A stretch of 64,000 nt of DNA from Roseomonas acroporae (lineage in GTDB: Bacteria; Pseudomonadota; Alphaproteobacteria; Acetobacterales; Acetobacteraceae): positions 1-64,000 of the forward strand of contig NZ_JALPRX010000071.1 in the NCBI RefSeq assembly GCF_023223525.1. Reading direction: 5' to 3'. Under the pieces are notes generated by a model. That model worked only from the letters and a program-made list of their open reading frames with translations, made no database searches and was not told the DNA's origin. Made by a program: the position numbers and the translations under genes. This document shows, piece after piece, positions 34,208 to 42,698 of this stretch; position 1 is the stretch's first letter; the number at the start of each line of letters is the position of its first letter.

Positions 34208-34284
34208 GCCGGTATCGCGCGCGGCCACCCCGCCAGCCCCGCGCGCGATACCGGCCGGCACAGGTCGGGACCTGTGCCGGCCGG
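34208..34284. terminator. two overlapping long hairpins between convergent genes
   Basis: A 17-bp perfect stem (34208-34224 with 34239-34255) with a 14-nt loop, and a second 15-bp perfect stem (34251-34265 with 34270-34284) with a CGGG loop. They share 34251-34255, so both cannot form fully at once. The position between the convergent molybdopterin-subunit and RND genes suits a bidirectional terminator. Confidence 0.5.
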
Positions 34285-34389
34285 TGAACCCGCGCGCCCC
34301 GGAAATCCGCGTCGCGCATTGCCCTTCGGCGTTCGGAGTCACGCACCCGGCTGCCGCCGAGGCGCCGATTCCCTCGGCGGCAGGGTTCG

Positions 34390-37300
34390 TCAGTCCCCGG
34401 CGCCCTGGGTGCCCGGCACCGTCCGACGGGCGGCGACGCGCTGCCGTTCCGCCGCGGAACGGCCGAACACGTCGATCATCACCGGGAAGATGATGAGGAT
34501 GAAGACCGGCAGCAGCACCGTGCCGCCCACCACCACCACGGCCAGCGGCTTCTGCAGGTCCGAGCCGATGCCGGTGGCGACGGCGGCGGGCAGCAGGCCG
34601 ACCATCGCGGCCATGCAGGTCATCATGACGGGCCGCATGCGGTCCGTGCCCGCCTGGTCCAGCGCCTGCCGCCAGGGCATGCCCTCGTCGCGCAGCAGCT
34701 TGAAGTGGGAGAGCAGGATGATGCCCTCCATCACCGTGATGCCGAACAGCGCCAGGAACCCGATGGCGGCGGGGACGGAGAAGTTCAGTCCCATCGCCTC
34801 CAGCGCCACCACGCCGCCGACGCAGGAGAGCGGCAGCAGGCCGAACACCAGCAGGGTGTCGCGCAGCGACGAGAACTGCACGTAGAGCAGCACGGCGATC
34901 AGGGCGAGCGCGATCGGCACCACGATCTGCAGGCGCGCGATCGCGTCCTGCAGGTTGCGGAACTCTCCCACCCACTCGAAGCGGTAGCCGGGCGGCAGCG
35001 GCACGCTGGCCTCGACGCGCTCCTGCGCCTCGGTCACGGCGCTGGCCGGGTCGCGGCCGCGCACCGAGAACTTCACCGGCACGTAGCGGCTGGCATCCTC
35101 GCGGTAGATGTAGGAGGGCCCGGAGACGAGGCGGATGTCGGCGACGTCGGCGAGCGTCGCGCCGTTGCCCACGGGCAGGCGGCCGATCGCGTCGCGCCCC
35201 TGGCGGTACTGCGGCGCGAGGCGGACCATGATCGGGAAATTGCGGTCGCCGCCGGGCTCGTAGAGGCGCGCCGCCTCCTGCCCGCCGATCGCGGTGCCGA
35301 TCACCGTGTTGATGTCGGCGACCGCGAGGCCGTAGCGGGCGGCACGGGCACGGTCGATGCGGATGGCCAGCGTCGGCTGGCCGAGGGTGCGGAAGGCGGC
35401 GAGGTCGGCGATGCCGTCCACCTGGTCCAGCACCTGCCGCGCCTGCTCGGCGAGGCGGGCGAGCACGTCGAGCTCGGGCCCGATCACCTTGAGCGCGTTG
35501 GCGCCCTTCACGCCCGAGGCCGCCTCCTGCACGTTGTCGGAGATGGTCTGGGAGAAGTTGAAGTCCACGCCGACGAATTCGCGCTCCAGCCGGGCCTGGA
35601 TGGCGGCGATCAGCGCGTCCTTGGTGTGGGCGGTGGTCCACTCGTCCTGCGGCTTGAGGGGGACGAAGAATTCCGCGTTGAAGAAGCCGGCCGAATCCGT
35701 GCCGTCGTCGGGGCGACCCTGCTGCGAGGTGGCGGTGACGACCTCGGGGAACTCCAGCAGCACGCGGCGGATGCGGTTGACGGTGGGCGTGCCCTCCTCC
35801 AGCGAGATGGTGGCGGGCATGGTGGCGCGCAGCCAGATCGAGCCCTCCTCCAGCGTCGGCAGGAATTCGCCGCCGAGGCGGGAGAAGAGCAGGCCGGAGC
35901 CGAGCAGCAGCGCGGCGGCGACGCCGAGCGTCGCCGCCCGCCGGGCGATGGCGGCGCGGTAGAGCCATTCGTGCCCGGCCGACATCCAGCGCACGATCGG
36001 CATCACCTTCTCCTTCGTGTCGTCGCGGAAGAGGGTGGCGGCGAGCGCCGGGGCGACGGTGAAGGTGGCGATCAGCGCGCCGCCGATGGCGTAGGCGTAG
36101 GTCTTGGCCATCGGGCCGAAGATGCGGCCCTCGATGCCGCCCATGGTGAAGAGCGGGATGAAGGCGGCGACGATGATCAGGGCCGAGAAGATGATCGCCT
36201 TGTCCACCTCGCTCGCCGCGCGCAGCACGGTCAGCGCCACGCCGCCGAGGCCGCGCGCCGTGCGCGGCGCCGGCGCCCGGACGGCGCCGTGGGCCAGGTG
36301 CAGGTGGCGGTAGACGTTCTCCACCAGGATCACGGTGGCGTCGACCAGCAGGCCGAAGTCGAGCGAGCCGAGCGAGAGCAGGTTGGCGCTCTCGCCGCGC
36401 AGCAGCATGACGAGGACGGCGAAGAAGAAGGCGAAGGGGATGGTGGCGCCCACCACCACGGCGCCGCGCAGGTCGCCCAGGAACAGCCACTGGATGAACA
36501 CCACCAGCAGCACGCCCATGATGATGTTGTGGACCACGTGGTGGGTGGTGACGCTGACCAGGTCCTTGCGGTCGTAGAGCGGCACGATGCGCACCCCGGG
36601 GGGCAGGATGCCGCCGGCGTTGATCCGCTGCACCTCCGCCTCCACCCCGCGTATGGTGGGCAGGGTCTGCTCGCCGCGCCGCATCAGCACCACGGCCAGC
36701 ACCACGTCGTCGTCGTTCTCGTGCCCGGTGATGCCGAGGCGCGGGACGTTGCCCACCTCCACCGTGGCCACGTCCGAGAGCAGCACCGGCACGCCGTTCT
36801 GCGAGCCGAGCACGATGTTGCGCACGTCGTCCATCGAGCGGATCAGGCCGATGCCCTGCACCACGGCCGATTGCGGGCCGATGTTGATGGTGCCCGCGCC
36901 GACGGTCGCGTCGCCGTTGCCGATCGCCTGCACCACCTGCGGCAGGGAGAGGCCGAAGGCGTTCAGGCGCGGCAGGTCCACCACCACGTTGTAGGACTTG
37001 GTGAGGCCGCCGAAGGAGGAGACGTCGATCACGCCGGGGACGCGGCGGAAGCGCCGGTCCAGCACCCATTCCTGCAGAGTCTTGAGGTCGTCGAGGCCGA
37101 AGCCGGGCGGGCCGACCAGCCGGTAGCGCATGATCTCGCCGATCGGGCTCCAGGGCGAGATCTGCGGCTGCACCCCGTCCGGCAGGCCGTTGATCTGCCC
37201 CAGCCGGTTCAGCACCTGCTGCAACGCCTGCTCGTAGGTGAAGGCGAAGGTGAACTGCACCCTGACGTCCGAGAGGCCGAAGAGGGAGGTGGAGCGCACC

Positions 37301-37539
37301 GTGGTCAGGTTCGGCAGGCCTGCCATGCCGACCTCGATCGGGATGGTGATGTAGCGCTCGATCTCCTCGGCGCTCTGGCCCGCGTTCTGGGTGATGATGA
37401 CCACGGTGGGCGGCACCGGGTCCGGGTAGGCCTCGATGTTGAGGTTGGTGAAGCCGACCACGCCCGCGATCAGGAAGACGATGAAGAGCAGGATCACCAG
37501 CGCGCGGCGCTGCAGCGAGAAGGAGACGATCGCGCGCAT
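34390..37539 (-). CDS. CzcA/CusA-like RND efflux pump permease
   Basis: A 1049-aa inner-membrane RND transporter with the usual two halves of six helices each and two large periplasmic loops. It is of the heavy-metal efflux branch: N-terminus MRAIVSFSLQRRALVILLF, and helix 4 carries the proton-relay acidic residues in LDFGLLVDATVILVENVYRH (D, D and E as in CzcA). The second half has LPLSCVGGVVALEAMGLNFS and FGITVMEGIILLSHFK. No periplasmic adaptor, outer-membrane channel or metal regulator is adjacent on either side, which is unusual for CzcCBA-type systems. Substrate assignment to a metal is from family only. Confidence 0.88.
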   Translation of the reverse strand: MRAIVSFSLQRRALVILLFIVFLIAGVVGFTNLNIEAYPDPVPPTVVIITQNAGQSAEEIERYITIPIEVGMAGLPNLTTVRSTSLFGLSDVRVQFTFAFTYEQALQQVLNRLGQINGLPDGVQPQISPWSPIGEIMRYRLVGPPGFGLDDLKTLQEWVLDRRFRRVPGVIDVSSFGGLTKSYNVVVDLPRLNAFGLSLPQVVQAIGNGDATVGAGTINIGPQSAVVQGIGLIRSMDDVRNIVLGSQNGVPVLLSDVATVEVGNVPRLGITGHENDDDVVLAVVLMRRGEQTLPTIRGVEAEVQRINAGGILPPGVRIVPLYDRKDLVSVTTHHVVHNIIMGVLLVVFIQWLFLGDLRGAVVVGATIPFAFFFAVLVMLLRGESANLLSLGSLDFGLLVDATVILVENVYRHLHLAHGAVRAPAPRTARGLGGVALTVLRAASEVDKAIIFSALIIVAAFIPLFTMGGIEGRIFGPMAKTYAYAIGGALIATFTVAPALAATLFRDDTKEKVMPIVRWMSAGHEWLYRAAIARRAATLGVAAALLLGSGLLFSRLGGEFLPTLEEGSIWLRATMPATISLEEGTPTVNRIRRVLLEFPEVVTATSQQGRPDDGTDSAGFFNAEFFVPLKPQDEWTTAHTKDALIAAIQARLEREFVGVDFNFSQTISDNVQEAASGVKGANALKVIGPELDVLARLAEQARQVLDQVDGIADLAAFRTLGQPTLAIRIDRARAARYGLAVADINTVIGTAIGGQEAARLYEPGGDRNFPIMVRLAPQYRQGRDAIGRLPVGNGATLADVADIRLVSGPSYIYREDASRYVPVKFSVRGRDPASAVTEAQERVEASVPLPPGYRFEWVGEFRNLQDAIARLQIVVPIALALIAVLLYVQFSSLRDTLLVFGLLPLSCVGGVVALEAMGLNFSVPAAIGFLALFGITVMEGIILLSHFKLLRDEGMPWRQALDQAGTDRMRPVMMTCMAAMVGLLPAAVATGIGSDLQKPLAVVVVGGTVLLPVFILIIFPVMIDVFGRSAAERQRVAARRTVPGTQGAGD

Positions 37540-37916
37540 GGACTGAACCTCGTGGCGCGTCGGCGGCGCGCCTGCTGGGAAGGTGGGGGCCGCCGGCCGG
37601 TGCCCCTGCTGCCGGCATGATGGGGGCGGCAGGGCCGGCCATGGCCGACCGCGCGGGAAAGTGAGCAGGCGGCCTTACGGGAGGCTGACGTCCCGGATGA
37701 CGTTTGGGCAAATCGTTCTTGATTCGTCCCTTTGCCTGGGTCCCGGGACCGGTGCCTTGGAACCGGGCGCCGGGGACCGGGGAGCCGGTGCCCGGGTGGC
37801 GCGGCCGCTGCACGCGGCCGGGCGGTGCTGGTAGGGTGCCGGCAGAAGGGGCAGGCTGACGGCGCCCGGAAGGCGCGCCCGGGGCGGCGCCCGGAAAGCG
37901 CCAGGGGGGAAATGTC
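37540..37916. other. 377-bp divergent intergenic region
   Basis: Separates the RND gene (minus) and the adenylate-forming enzyme gene (plus). I see no gene in it. It includes a lower-GC stretch (about 37696-37735) that may hold promoters and GC-rich direct repeats of GGGACCGG type around 37743-37790. Confidence 0.35.
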
Positions 37917-39239
37917 GTGACCGAGCACTACGACGCGCTGGAGACGCGCAGCCCGGCGGCGCGTGCGGCGGCGCTGGCCGCCGCCCTGCCGGCGCAGGTG
38001 GCGCGCGCCCGGGCCGACGCCCCGGCCTATGCGGCGGCGCTGGCCGGCATCGATCCCGCCACGGTCACCGACCTGGCGGCGCTGGCGCGGCTGCCCGTGA
38101 CCCGCAAGGCCGATCTCGCGGCGCGCCAGGCCGCCGCTCCGCCGCTCGGCGGCTTCAACGCCACGCCCTTCGGCCGGCTGGCGCGGGTGTTCATGTCGCC
38201 CGGGCCGATCTTCGAGGCGGCGGGGGCCGAGCCCGATCCCTGGCGCTACGGCCGCGCCCTGTTCGCCACCGGCCTGCGCGCCGGCGGGCTGCTGCACAAT
38301 TGCTTCGCCTACCACTTCACCCCGGCCGGGATGATGCTGGAGGAGGGGGCCCGCGCCCTGGGCTGCCCGGTCTTCCCGGCCGGCACCGGCAACACCGAGG
38401 CGCAGGCGCGCGCCGCGGCGCAGCTCCGCCCCGTCTGCTACAGCGGCACGCCGGACTTCCTGAAGGCGATCCTGGAGGCGGGCGACGCGCTCGGGCTGGA
38501 TCTCTCCTCGCTGCGGCTCGGCCATGTCACCGGCGGGGCGTTCCTGCCCTCGCTGCGCGACTGGTACGCGGCGCGGGGGCTGACGGTGCGGCAGAGCTAC
38601 GGCACCGCCGATGTCGGGCTGATCGCCTACGAGACCGAGGCGGGCGCCGGCCTCGTGCTGGACGAGGGGGTGGTGGTGGAGATCGTCCGCCCCGGCACGG
38701 GCGAGCCGGTGCCGGAGGGCGAGGTGGGGGAGGTGGTGGTGACCACCCTCTCGCCGCACTACCCGATGATCCGGCTGGCGACGGGCGACCTTTCCGCCTT
38801 CCTGCCCGATGCTCCCCCCGGCGCTTCCCCTGGCGCTTCCCCTGGCGCCTCCCCCGGCGCCTCCCCTGGCGCCTCGCCCTGCGGCCGCACCAACCGGCGG
38901 CTGCGCGGCTGGATGGGCCGTGCCGACCAGGCGGCCAAGGTGCGCGGCCTGTTCGTGCGGCCCGAGCAGGTGGCGGCGGTGCGCCGCGCCTGCCCCGGGA
39001 TCGGCCGCGCCCGGCTGGTGGTCTCGCTGGACGGGGATCGCGACGCCATGGTGCTGCGCGCCGAGCTGCCCGCCGACGCGCCGGGCGACCCGGCGCTGCG
39101 GGCGCGGCTGGCCGAGACGCTCCAGGGGGCGCTCCAGGCCGAGACCAAGCTGCGCGGCGCGGTGGAGCTGGTGCCGTCCGGCAGCCTGCCGAACGACGGC
39201 GTGGTGGTGGAGGATACGCGGCCGGTGGCGGCGGTCTGA
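37917..39239 (+). CDS. phenylacetate-CoA ligase-like (PaaK family) AMP-binding protein
   Basis: A 440-aa adenylate-forming enzyme resembling PaaK-type aryl-CoA ligases. Starts at GTG 37917 (AGGGGGGA upstream). Features include RLPVTRKADLAARQ in the N-terminal part, QSYGTADVGLIAYE (the YGTTE-like ATP site) and IRLATGDLSAF, with a small C-terminal lid domain (GMVGRADQ-like GWMGRADQAAKVRG ... LPNDGVVVED). A 12-nt minisatellite inserts five Gly-Ala-Ser-Pro units between core and lid, lengthening the hinge. It would form an acyl-AMP and then an acyl-CoA; the substrate is unknown. The gene stands alone. Confidence 0.82.
   Translation: MTEHYDALETRSPAARAAALAAALPAQVARARADAPAYAAALAGIDPATVTDLAALARLPVTRKADLAARQAAAPPLGGFNATPFGRLARVFMSPGPIFEAAGAEPDPWRYGRALFATGLRAGGLLHNCFAYHFTPAGMMLEEGARALGCPVFPAGTGNTEAQARAAAQLRPVCYSGTPDFLKAILEAGDALGLDLSSLRLGHVTGGAFLPSLRDWYAARGLTVRQSYGTADVGLIAYETEAGAGLVLDEGVVVEIVRPGTGEPVPEGEVGEVVVTTLSPHYPMIRLATGDLSAFLPDAPPGASPGASPGASPGASPGASPCGRTNRRLRGWMGRADQAAKVRGLFVRPEQVAAVRRACPGIGRARLVVSLDGDRDAMVLRAELPADAPGDPALRARLAETLQGALQAETKLRGAVELVPSGSLPNDGVVVEDTRPVAAV
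38820..38879 (+). repeat. 12-nt in-frame minisatellite in the PaaK-like gene
   Basis: Five tandem units of GGCGCTTCCCCT type encoding Gly-Ala-Ser-Pro, located at the hinge between the large and the C-terminal domain of the enzyme. Confidence 0.92.
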
Positions 39240-39250
39240 GGGCGCGGGGA

Positions 39251-39428
39251 ATGCCGGACTGGCTGGGCTGGATTCTCGCGGCGCTGGCCCTGGGCGGGGG
39301 CGCTGATCCTGCGGCACCTGTTCCGGCGCGGCATGCACGGCGCGCCGCCGGGCGAGGAGGCCGCCGACGAGCCGGCCGAGCCGCTCACGCGGCCGCTGGA
39401 CGAGCCGTCCCGCCCGGACGGGCGGTAG
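39251..39428 (+). pseudogene. small membrane protein gene with a one-base frameshift in a G run
   Basis: From ATG 39251 the frame gives MPDWLGWILAALALGG, then runs out of frame at the five-G run 39296-39300. With one G fewer, the frame continues as ALILRHLFRRGMHGAPPGEE and on to TAG at 39426, a sensible 58-aa protein with one membrane helix and a basic then acidic tail. GAGG lies upstream. Either the gene is broken, it is read by slippage, or the run carries a sequencing error. The family is unknown. Confidence 0.55.
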
Positions 39429-39687
39429 CAGAGCGGCGTCAGGAGGGGCGTGCCCGCCCGGTAGCCCGGAGAAGGCACGGCGGCGGCGCCCGCGGCCGCT
39501 CCGGGAAACGCCGGCCGGCAGCCTGCATCCAGGGCTGCCCGCGCGGGGTGGTGCGTGCGCGCGAGGCGACCGGCGCTCGCCGGGGCCAGGGCCAGGATCG
39601 GGGCCAGGGTCGGGGCCGGTGCCGCGCCGCCCGGGTCGGGCGGTTCCGCCAGGGGCGAACGGCGCCGTCAGCCCCGGCGGCCGGGTC

Positions 39688-40152
39688 CTACCGCCCGTGC
39701 GGCGGCGCGGGCACGAAGGCGCGGCGGCCGGCGAGGCCGGTGCCGGTGCCCAGCCGGACGGTGCCGTCGGGCTGCGGCACGGCGAGCGGCGCCACCTTGA
39801 CCGTCGCGACGCCGTTGCGCGGCATGCCGAGCAGGTCCGCCACGCGCTGGCTGACGGCGAGCACATGGCCCGGGCGCGGCGCCGGGATGCGGTCCTGCAC
39901 CAGCACGATGGTGGAGCGGTTGTTGCGCGTGTTGGTCACGCGCGCCGTCGCCCCCTTGGGCAGCGTGCTGCTGAACACGCTGTTGGCGCGCGGATCGACG
40001 CCCGTGAGCTGCGCCGCCGGGATGACCGAGGCAAGGCCGCGCTCGGCCTGCCCGCTGCGGTCGGCCGGGGGCGCGGCGGCGGCGGCGGGCAGGGCGCAGG
40101 GCAGGGCGAGGCCGGCGAGGAGCAGGAGCTGGGCGGAACGGGGCAGCCGCAT
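39688..40152 (-). CDS. RlpA-like double-psi beta-barrel secreted protein
   Basis: A 154-aa exported protein: signal peptide through about residue 27 (LLLLAGLALPCALPAAAAA), then a domain resembling the RlpA barrel. LPKGATARVTNTRNNRSTIVLVQDRIPAPRPGHVLAVSQ aligns with the RlpA pattern in which a conserved Asp follows the TVRINDRG-like strand (here VQDR), then VADLLGMPRNGVATVKV. RlpA proteins bind or cleave naked glycan strands of peptidoglycan. This one is short and has no SPOR domain, so the enzyme role is uncertain. It is a single gene on the minus strand; 39429-39687 and 40153-40417 show no genes. Confidence 0.68.
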   Translation of the reverse strand: MRLPRSAQLLLLAGLALPCALPAAAAAPPADRSGQAERGLASVIPAAQLTGVDPRANSVFSSTLPKGATARVTNTRNNRSTIVLVQDRIPAPRPGHVLAVSQRVADLLGMPRNGVATVKVAPLAVPQPDGTVRLGTGTGLAGRRAFVPAPPHGR

Positions 40153-40417
40153 CGGCGGGGTCTCGACTCCGGATCGTTCGGACCCTGCTAGATGGCAGTC
40201 GACGGGCCGTCATGCGAGGGGGGCGGCGCGGCCCGCCGCCGCGCCGCCCGGAATTCGCGCCGGGGCATCGGTGCCGCCGGCGTCCCCATCGTCCCCCTCT
40301 CCCCTTCTCCCGCCGTCCGGTCGCCACCCGCCGCGGCGCGGGGGCGGACCGGCAGGCTTCCCGGGCCGGCGCATGGCCGGCCCCGCCGACCCCCTGCGGG
40401 CCTCGTGCGAGGCGGGA

Positions 40418-40897
40418 TCAGGGCGCCAGGTTGTCGTGGATGGAGCCGGCGATGGCGTTGAGGAAGCGCAGCTCCTCGTCGGAGACGCCCTGGAAGGCCT
40501 GCTTCGACACCATGCTGGCCTTGGCGCGCACCTGCACCAGGATGTCGTGGCCCTTCGCCGTGAGCAGCACCTCGGTAGAGCGCGCATCCTCGGCGGAGGG
40601 GCGCGTCTCCACGAGGCCCTGGGCGGCCATGCGCTGGATGATCTTGGCCATGGTGGAGATGCGCACCGCGGCCTCGTCGGCGATCCGGGTGATGGTGGCG
40701 ACGCGGTAGCTGGCGAGGATCATCAGCACGCGCCAGCGCGGCACGTCCATGCCGATCGGCTTCAGGATGGCGTCCATCCGCATGGTGTAGAGGCCGACGA
40801 GGCGGACCATGTGGTAGAACGGCCACTTCCCGAACTCGAAGCGGTCGCTCCCCGGGTCCACCCGGTCGCGGAACTGATCGGCCTGCCTGTCGTCCAT
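40418..40897 (-). CDS. MarR family transcriptional regulator
   Basis: A 159-aa winged-helix regulator. The DNA-binding core is PRWRVLMILASYRVATITRI ADEAAVRISTMAKIIQRM, followed by the wing GLVETRPSAEDARSTEVLLTAKG, and flanking helices make the dimer interface. The ATG at 40897 has AGGAAG eight bases upstream. It lies downstream of, and on the same strand as, the octopine-dehydrogenase-like/3-hydroxyacyl-CoA dehydrogenase operon, separated by 160 bp, and may control it. MarR proteins are usually repressors that release DNA on binding a small aromatic or CoA ligand. Confidence 0.86.
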   Translation of the reverse strand: MDDRQADQFRDRVDPGSDRFEFGKWPFYHMVRLVGLYTMRMDAILKPIGMDVPRWRVLMILASYRVATITRIADEAAVRISTMAKIIQRMAAQGLVETRPSAEDARSTEVLLTAKGHDILVQVRAKASMVSKQAFQGVSDEELRFLNAIAGSIHDNLAP

Positions 40898-41057
40898 GTC
40901 CGGGCTTCCTCGGCATGGCGCGGGCGGCACGGCGGGCGGGCGGGCCGCCACCGCGATTCGCCGCGCTGCCGGCCGGGGTTGCACGGATCGTGGCCCTGCC
41001 GCAATGGAGGGGGTGCCGCCGCCATGCGTGGCGCGGCCCGGCCCGCGCACGGCGGCC

Positions 41058-41255
41058 TCAGCCCCCGGCCGCCTCGGGCACGGCCTCGCCGAGGAAGGCG
41101 GCCTCGGTCATGCCGTCCTCCAGCGGCGCGTCCGGCGCGGTGTCCATCACGGCGATCCGCACCATCCGCTGGCCGAACGGGTCCCGCCATTGCTGGATCA
41201 CCTGCACGCGGTGGCCCCGGAAGCGGTAGGTCCCCCACATCTCGACCTCCGGCAT
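41058..41255 (-). CDS. small conserved-looking protein of unknown function (65 aa)
   Basis: MPEVEMWGTYRFRGHRVQVI begins a 65-residue beta-rich protein containing QQWRDPFGQRMVRIAVMDT and an acidic C-terminus. It starts 4 bp after the NTF2-like gene and shows the same high-GC coding character, so it is probably the last gene of that operon. No family is recognised. Confidence 0.6.
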   Translation of the reverse strand: MPEVEMWGTYRFRGHRVQVIQQWRDPFGQRMVRIAVMDTAPDAPLEDGMTEAAFLGEAVPEAAGG

Positions 41256-41259
41256 GGCG

Positions 41260-41661
41260 TCAGCCCTTCCAGGTTTCCTGCAGGTGGCGCCAGACCGGCG
41301 TCGGGCGGTCCGGCCGGTGCAGCAGCAGCGCGGTGGAGAGGCGCTCGTTGCTGCCCGAATCCTGGGTCTGGCGTTCGCGGTAGGTGACCAGCGCGGAATC
41401 CGCGCCGGCGTGCTGCACCACCACGTCGAAGATCTCCATCACCAGGGTCGGGCGGGAGCCGCGCAGGCCGGGCAGCGCCTCGCGGAACGGCGCGTAGCCG
41501 GTCCGGGTGCCGAGCGGCGTGACCATGGTGTAGCCCTCGTCGAAATGCGCGAGGATCGGTGCCGGGTCGGCCTCGCCCTCGGCGCGGAACCAGGCCTGGA
41601 GCAGGCGGTGCAGCGCGTCGATCTCGGCGGCGGCGCGGGCGGGGAAGCTGTCGTCGGGCAA
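41260..41661 (-). CDS. NTF2/SnoaL-like protein (DUF4440 type)
   Basis: A 133-aa cone-fold protein: helical start (AEIDALHRLLQAWFRAEGEAD), then AHFDEGYTMVTPLGTRTGYAPFRE, the strand VVQHAGADSALVTYRERQTQ, and a C-terminal PVWRHLQETW motif typical of DUF4440/SnoaL proteins. Members are isomerases, hydrolases or ligand-binding proteins; the reaction here is unknown. It lies 29 bp downstream of the Bug receptor gene and 4 bp before the 65-aa gene. Confidence 0.75.
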   Translation of the reverse strand: MPDDSFPARAAAEIDALHRLLQAWFRAEGEADPAPILAHFDEGYTMVTPLGTRTGYAPFREALPGLRGSRPTLVMEIFDVVVQHAGADSALVTYRERQTQDSGSNERLSTALLLHRPDRPTPVWRHLQETWKG

Positions 41662-41690
41662 GCGGGTTCTCCCTGTCTTCCGGATGGTGG

Positions 41691-42698
41691 CTACTGGTCG
41701 GCGCGGATGTGGTGGTCGCGCACGACGCGGCCCCAGCGTTCGTCATCCCGGCGTACCACGGCGCCGAGCGCCTCCGGCGTGCCGCCGCCGGGCAGGTCGC
41801 CCTGGGCGGTGATGCGGCCGCGGATCGCGGGCTCGGCCAGCACGGCGTTCAGCGCCGCGTTGAGGGCATGCACCGTCGCCGCCGGCGTGCCGGGCGGCGC
41901 GAACAGGCCGATCCAGTTGCTGAAGACGAAGTCGTCGAGCCCCTGCTCGGCGGCGGTGGCGACGCCCGGCAGCACGTCGGAGCGGCGCTCGCCCGTGACC
42001 AGCACGCCATGCGTCTGCCCGGCGCGGATGAAGGGCAGGGCGGGCGAGATGCCGTCGAACATGGCGCTGAAGCGGCCGGCGACGAAGTCTTGGTTGGCGG
42101 GGCCGGCGCCGCGATAGGGGATGTGCGTCATCTCCGGGATGCCCATGCGGGCGCGGAACAGCTCCATCGCCACGTGCGACAGGCTGCCGGCGCCGACCGA
42201 GCCGTAATTCGGCCCGCCCGGCTGCGCCTTGCACCACTCGGAAAAACCCTTCGCGTCGGTCGCCGGCACGGAGGCATGGACGTTCAGCACCAGCGGCGAT
42301 TCCAGCATCATGCCCACCGGCACGAGGCGCAGCGGGTCGAAGCCGAGATTCGGGAAGGTGTGCGGGTTGATCGTGACCGGCGTGCCGTTGCCGGCAAGCA
42401 GCGTGGCGCCGTCCGGCCGGGCGCGCAGCGTGGCCTCGGTGGCGATGTTGCCACCCGCGCCGGTGCGGTTCTCCACCACCACCGTCTGGCCGAGCGCGGC
42501 GGCGAGGCCGGGCGCGGCGAGGCGGGCGATGAAGTCCGTCTGCCCGCCGGGCGGGTAGCCGACCAGCAGGGTGACGGTGCGGTTCGGCGCGCCCGCCGGG
42601 GCATGGCCCGGCTGCGCCCGTGCCGCGCGGCCGGCGAGCACCGCCAGCAGCAGCGCGCGCAGCCCGTCGGCGAGCAGGGCGCGTCGGGGCAGGGTCAT
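41691..42698 (-). CDS. Bug/TctC family solute receptor
   Basis: A 335-aa receptor with signal peptide LPRRALLADGLRALLLAVLA to ARAQ, then RTVTLLVGYPPGGQTDFIAR, VVVENRTGAGGNIATEA and HIPYRGAGPANQDFVAGR. It overlaps the 3-hydroxyacyl-CoA dehydrogenase gene by four bases (ATGA), so its receptor role is tied to that operon. No permease genes are adjacent. Confidence 0.88.
   Translation of the reverse strand: MTLPRRALLADGLRALLLAVLAGRAARAQPGHAPAGAPNRTVTLLVGYPPGGQTDFIARLAAPGLAAALGQTVVVENRTGAGGNIATEATLRARPDGATLLAGNGTPVTINPHTFPNLGFDPLRLVPVGMMLESPLVLNVHASVPATDAKGFSEWCKAQPGGPNYGSVGAGSLSHVAMELFRARMGIPEMTHIPYRGAGPANQDFVAGRFSAMFDGISPALPFIRAGQTHGVLVTGERRSDVLPGVATAAEQGLDDFVFSNWIGLFAPPGTPAATVHALNAALNAVLAEPAIRGRITAQGDLPGGGTPEALGAVVRRDDERWGRVVRDHHIRADQ

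Noticed and set aside
34103-37813. 1236-codon minus-strand frame overlapping the RND pump
   Set aside because: Arg/Ala/Pro-rich composition without hydrophobic helices; the overlapping frame 34390-37539 gives a textbook RND protein.
38820-38879. CRISPR-like array
   Set aside because: Direct 12-nt units without spacers inside a reading frame; a minisatellite, as are the other short tandem repeats in the window.
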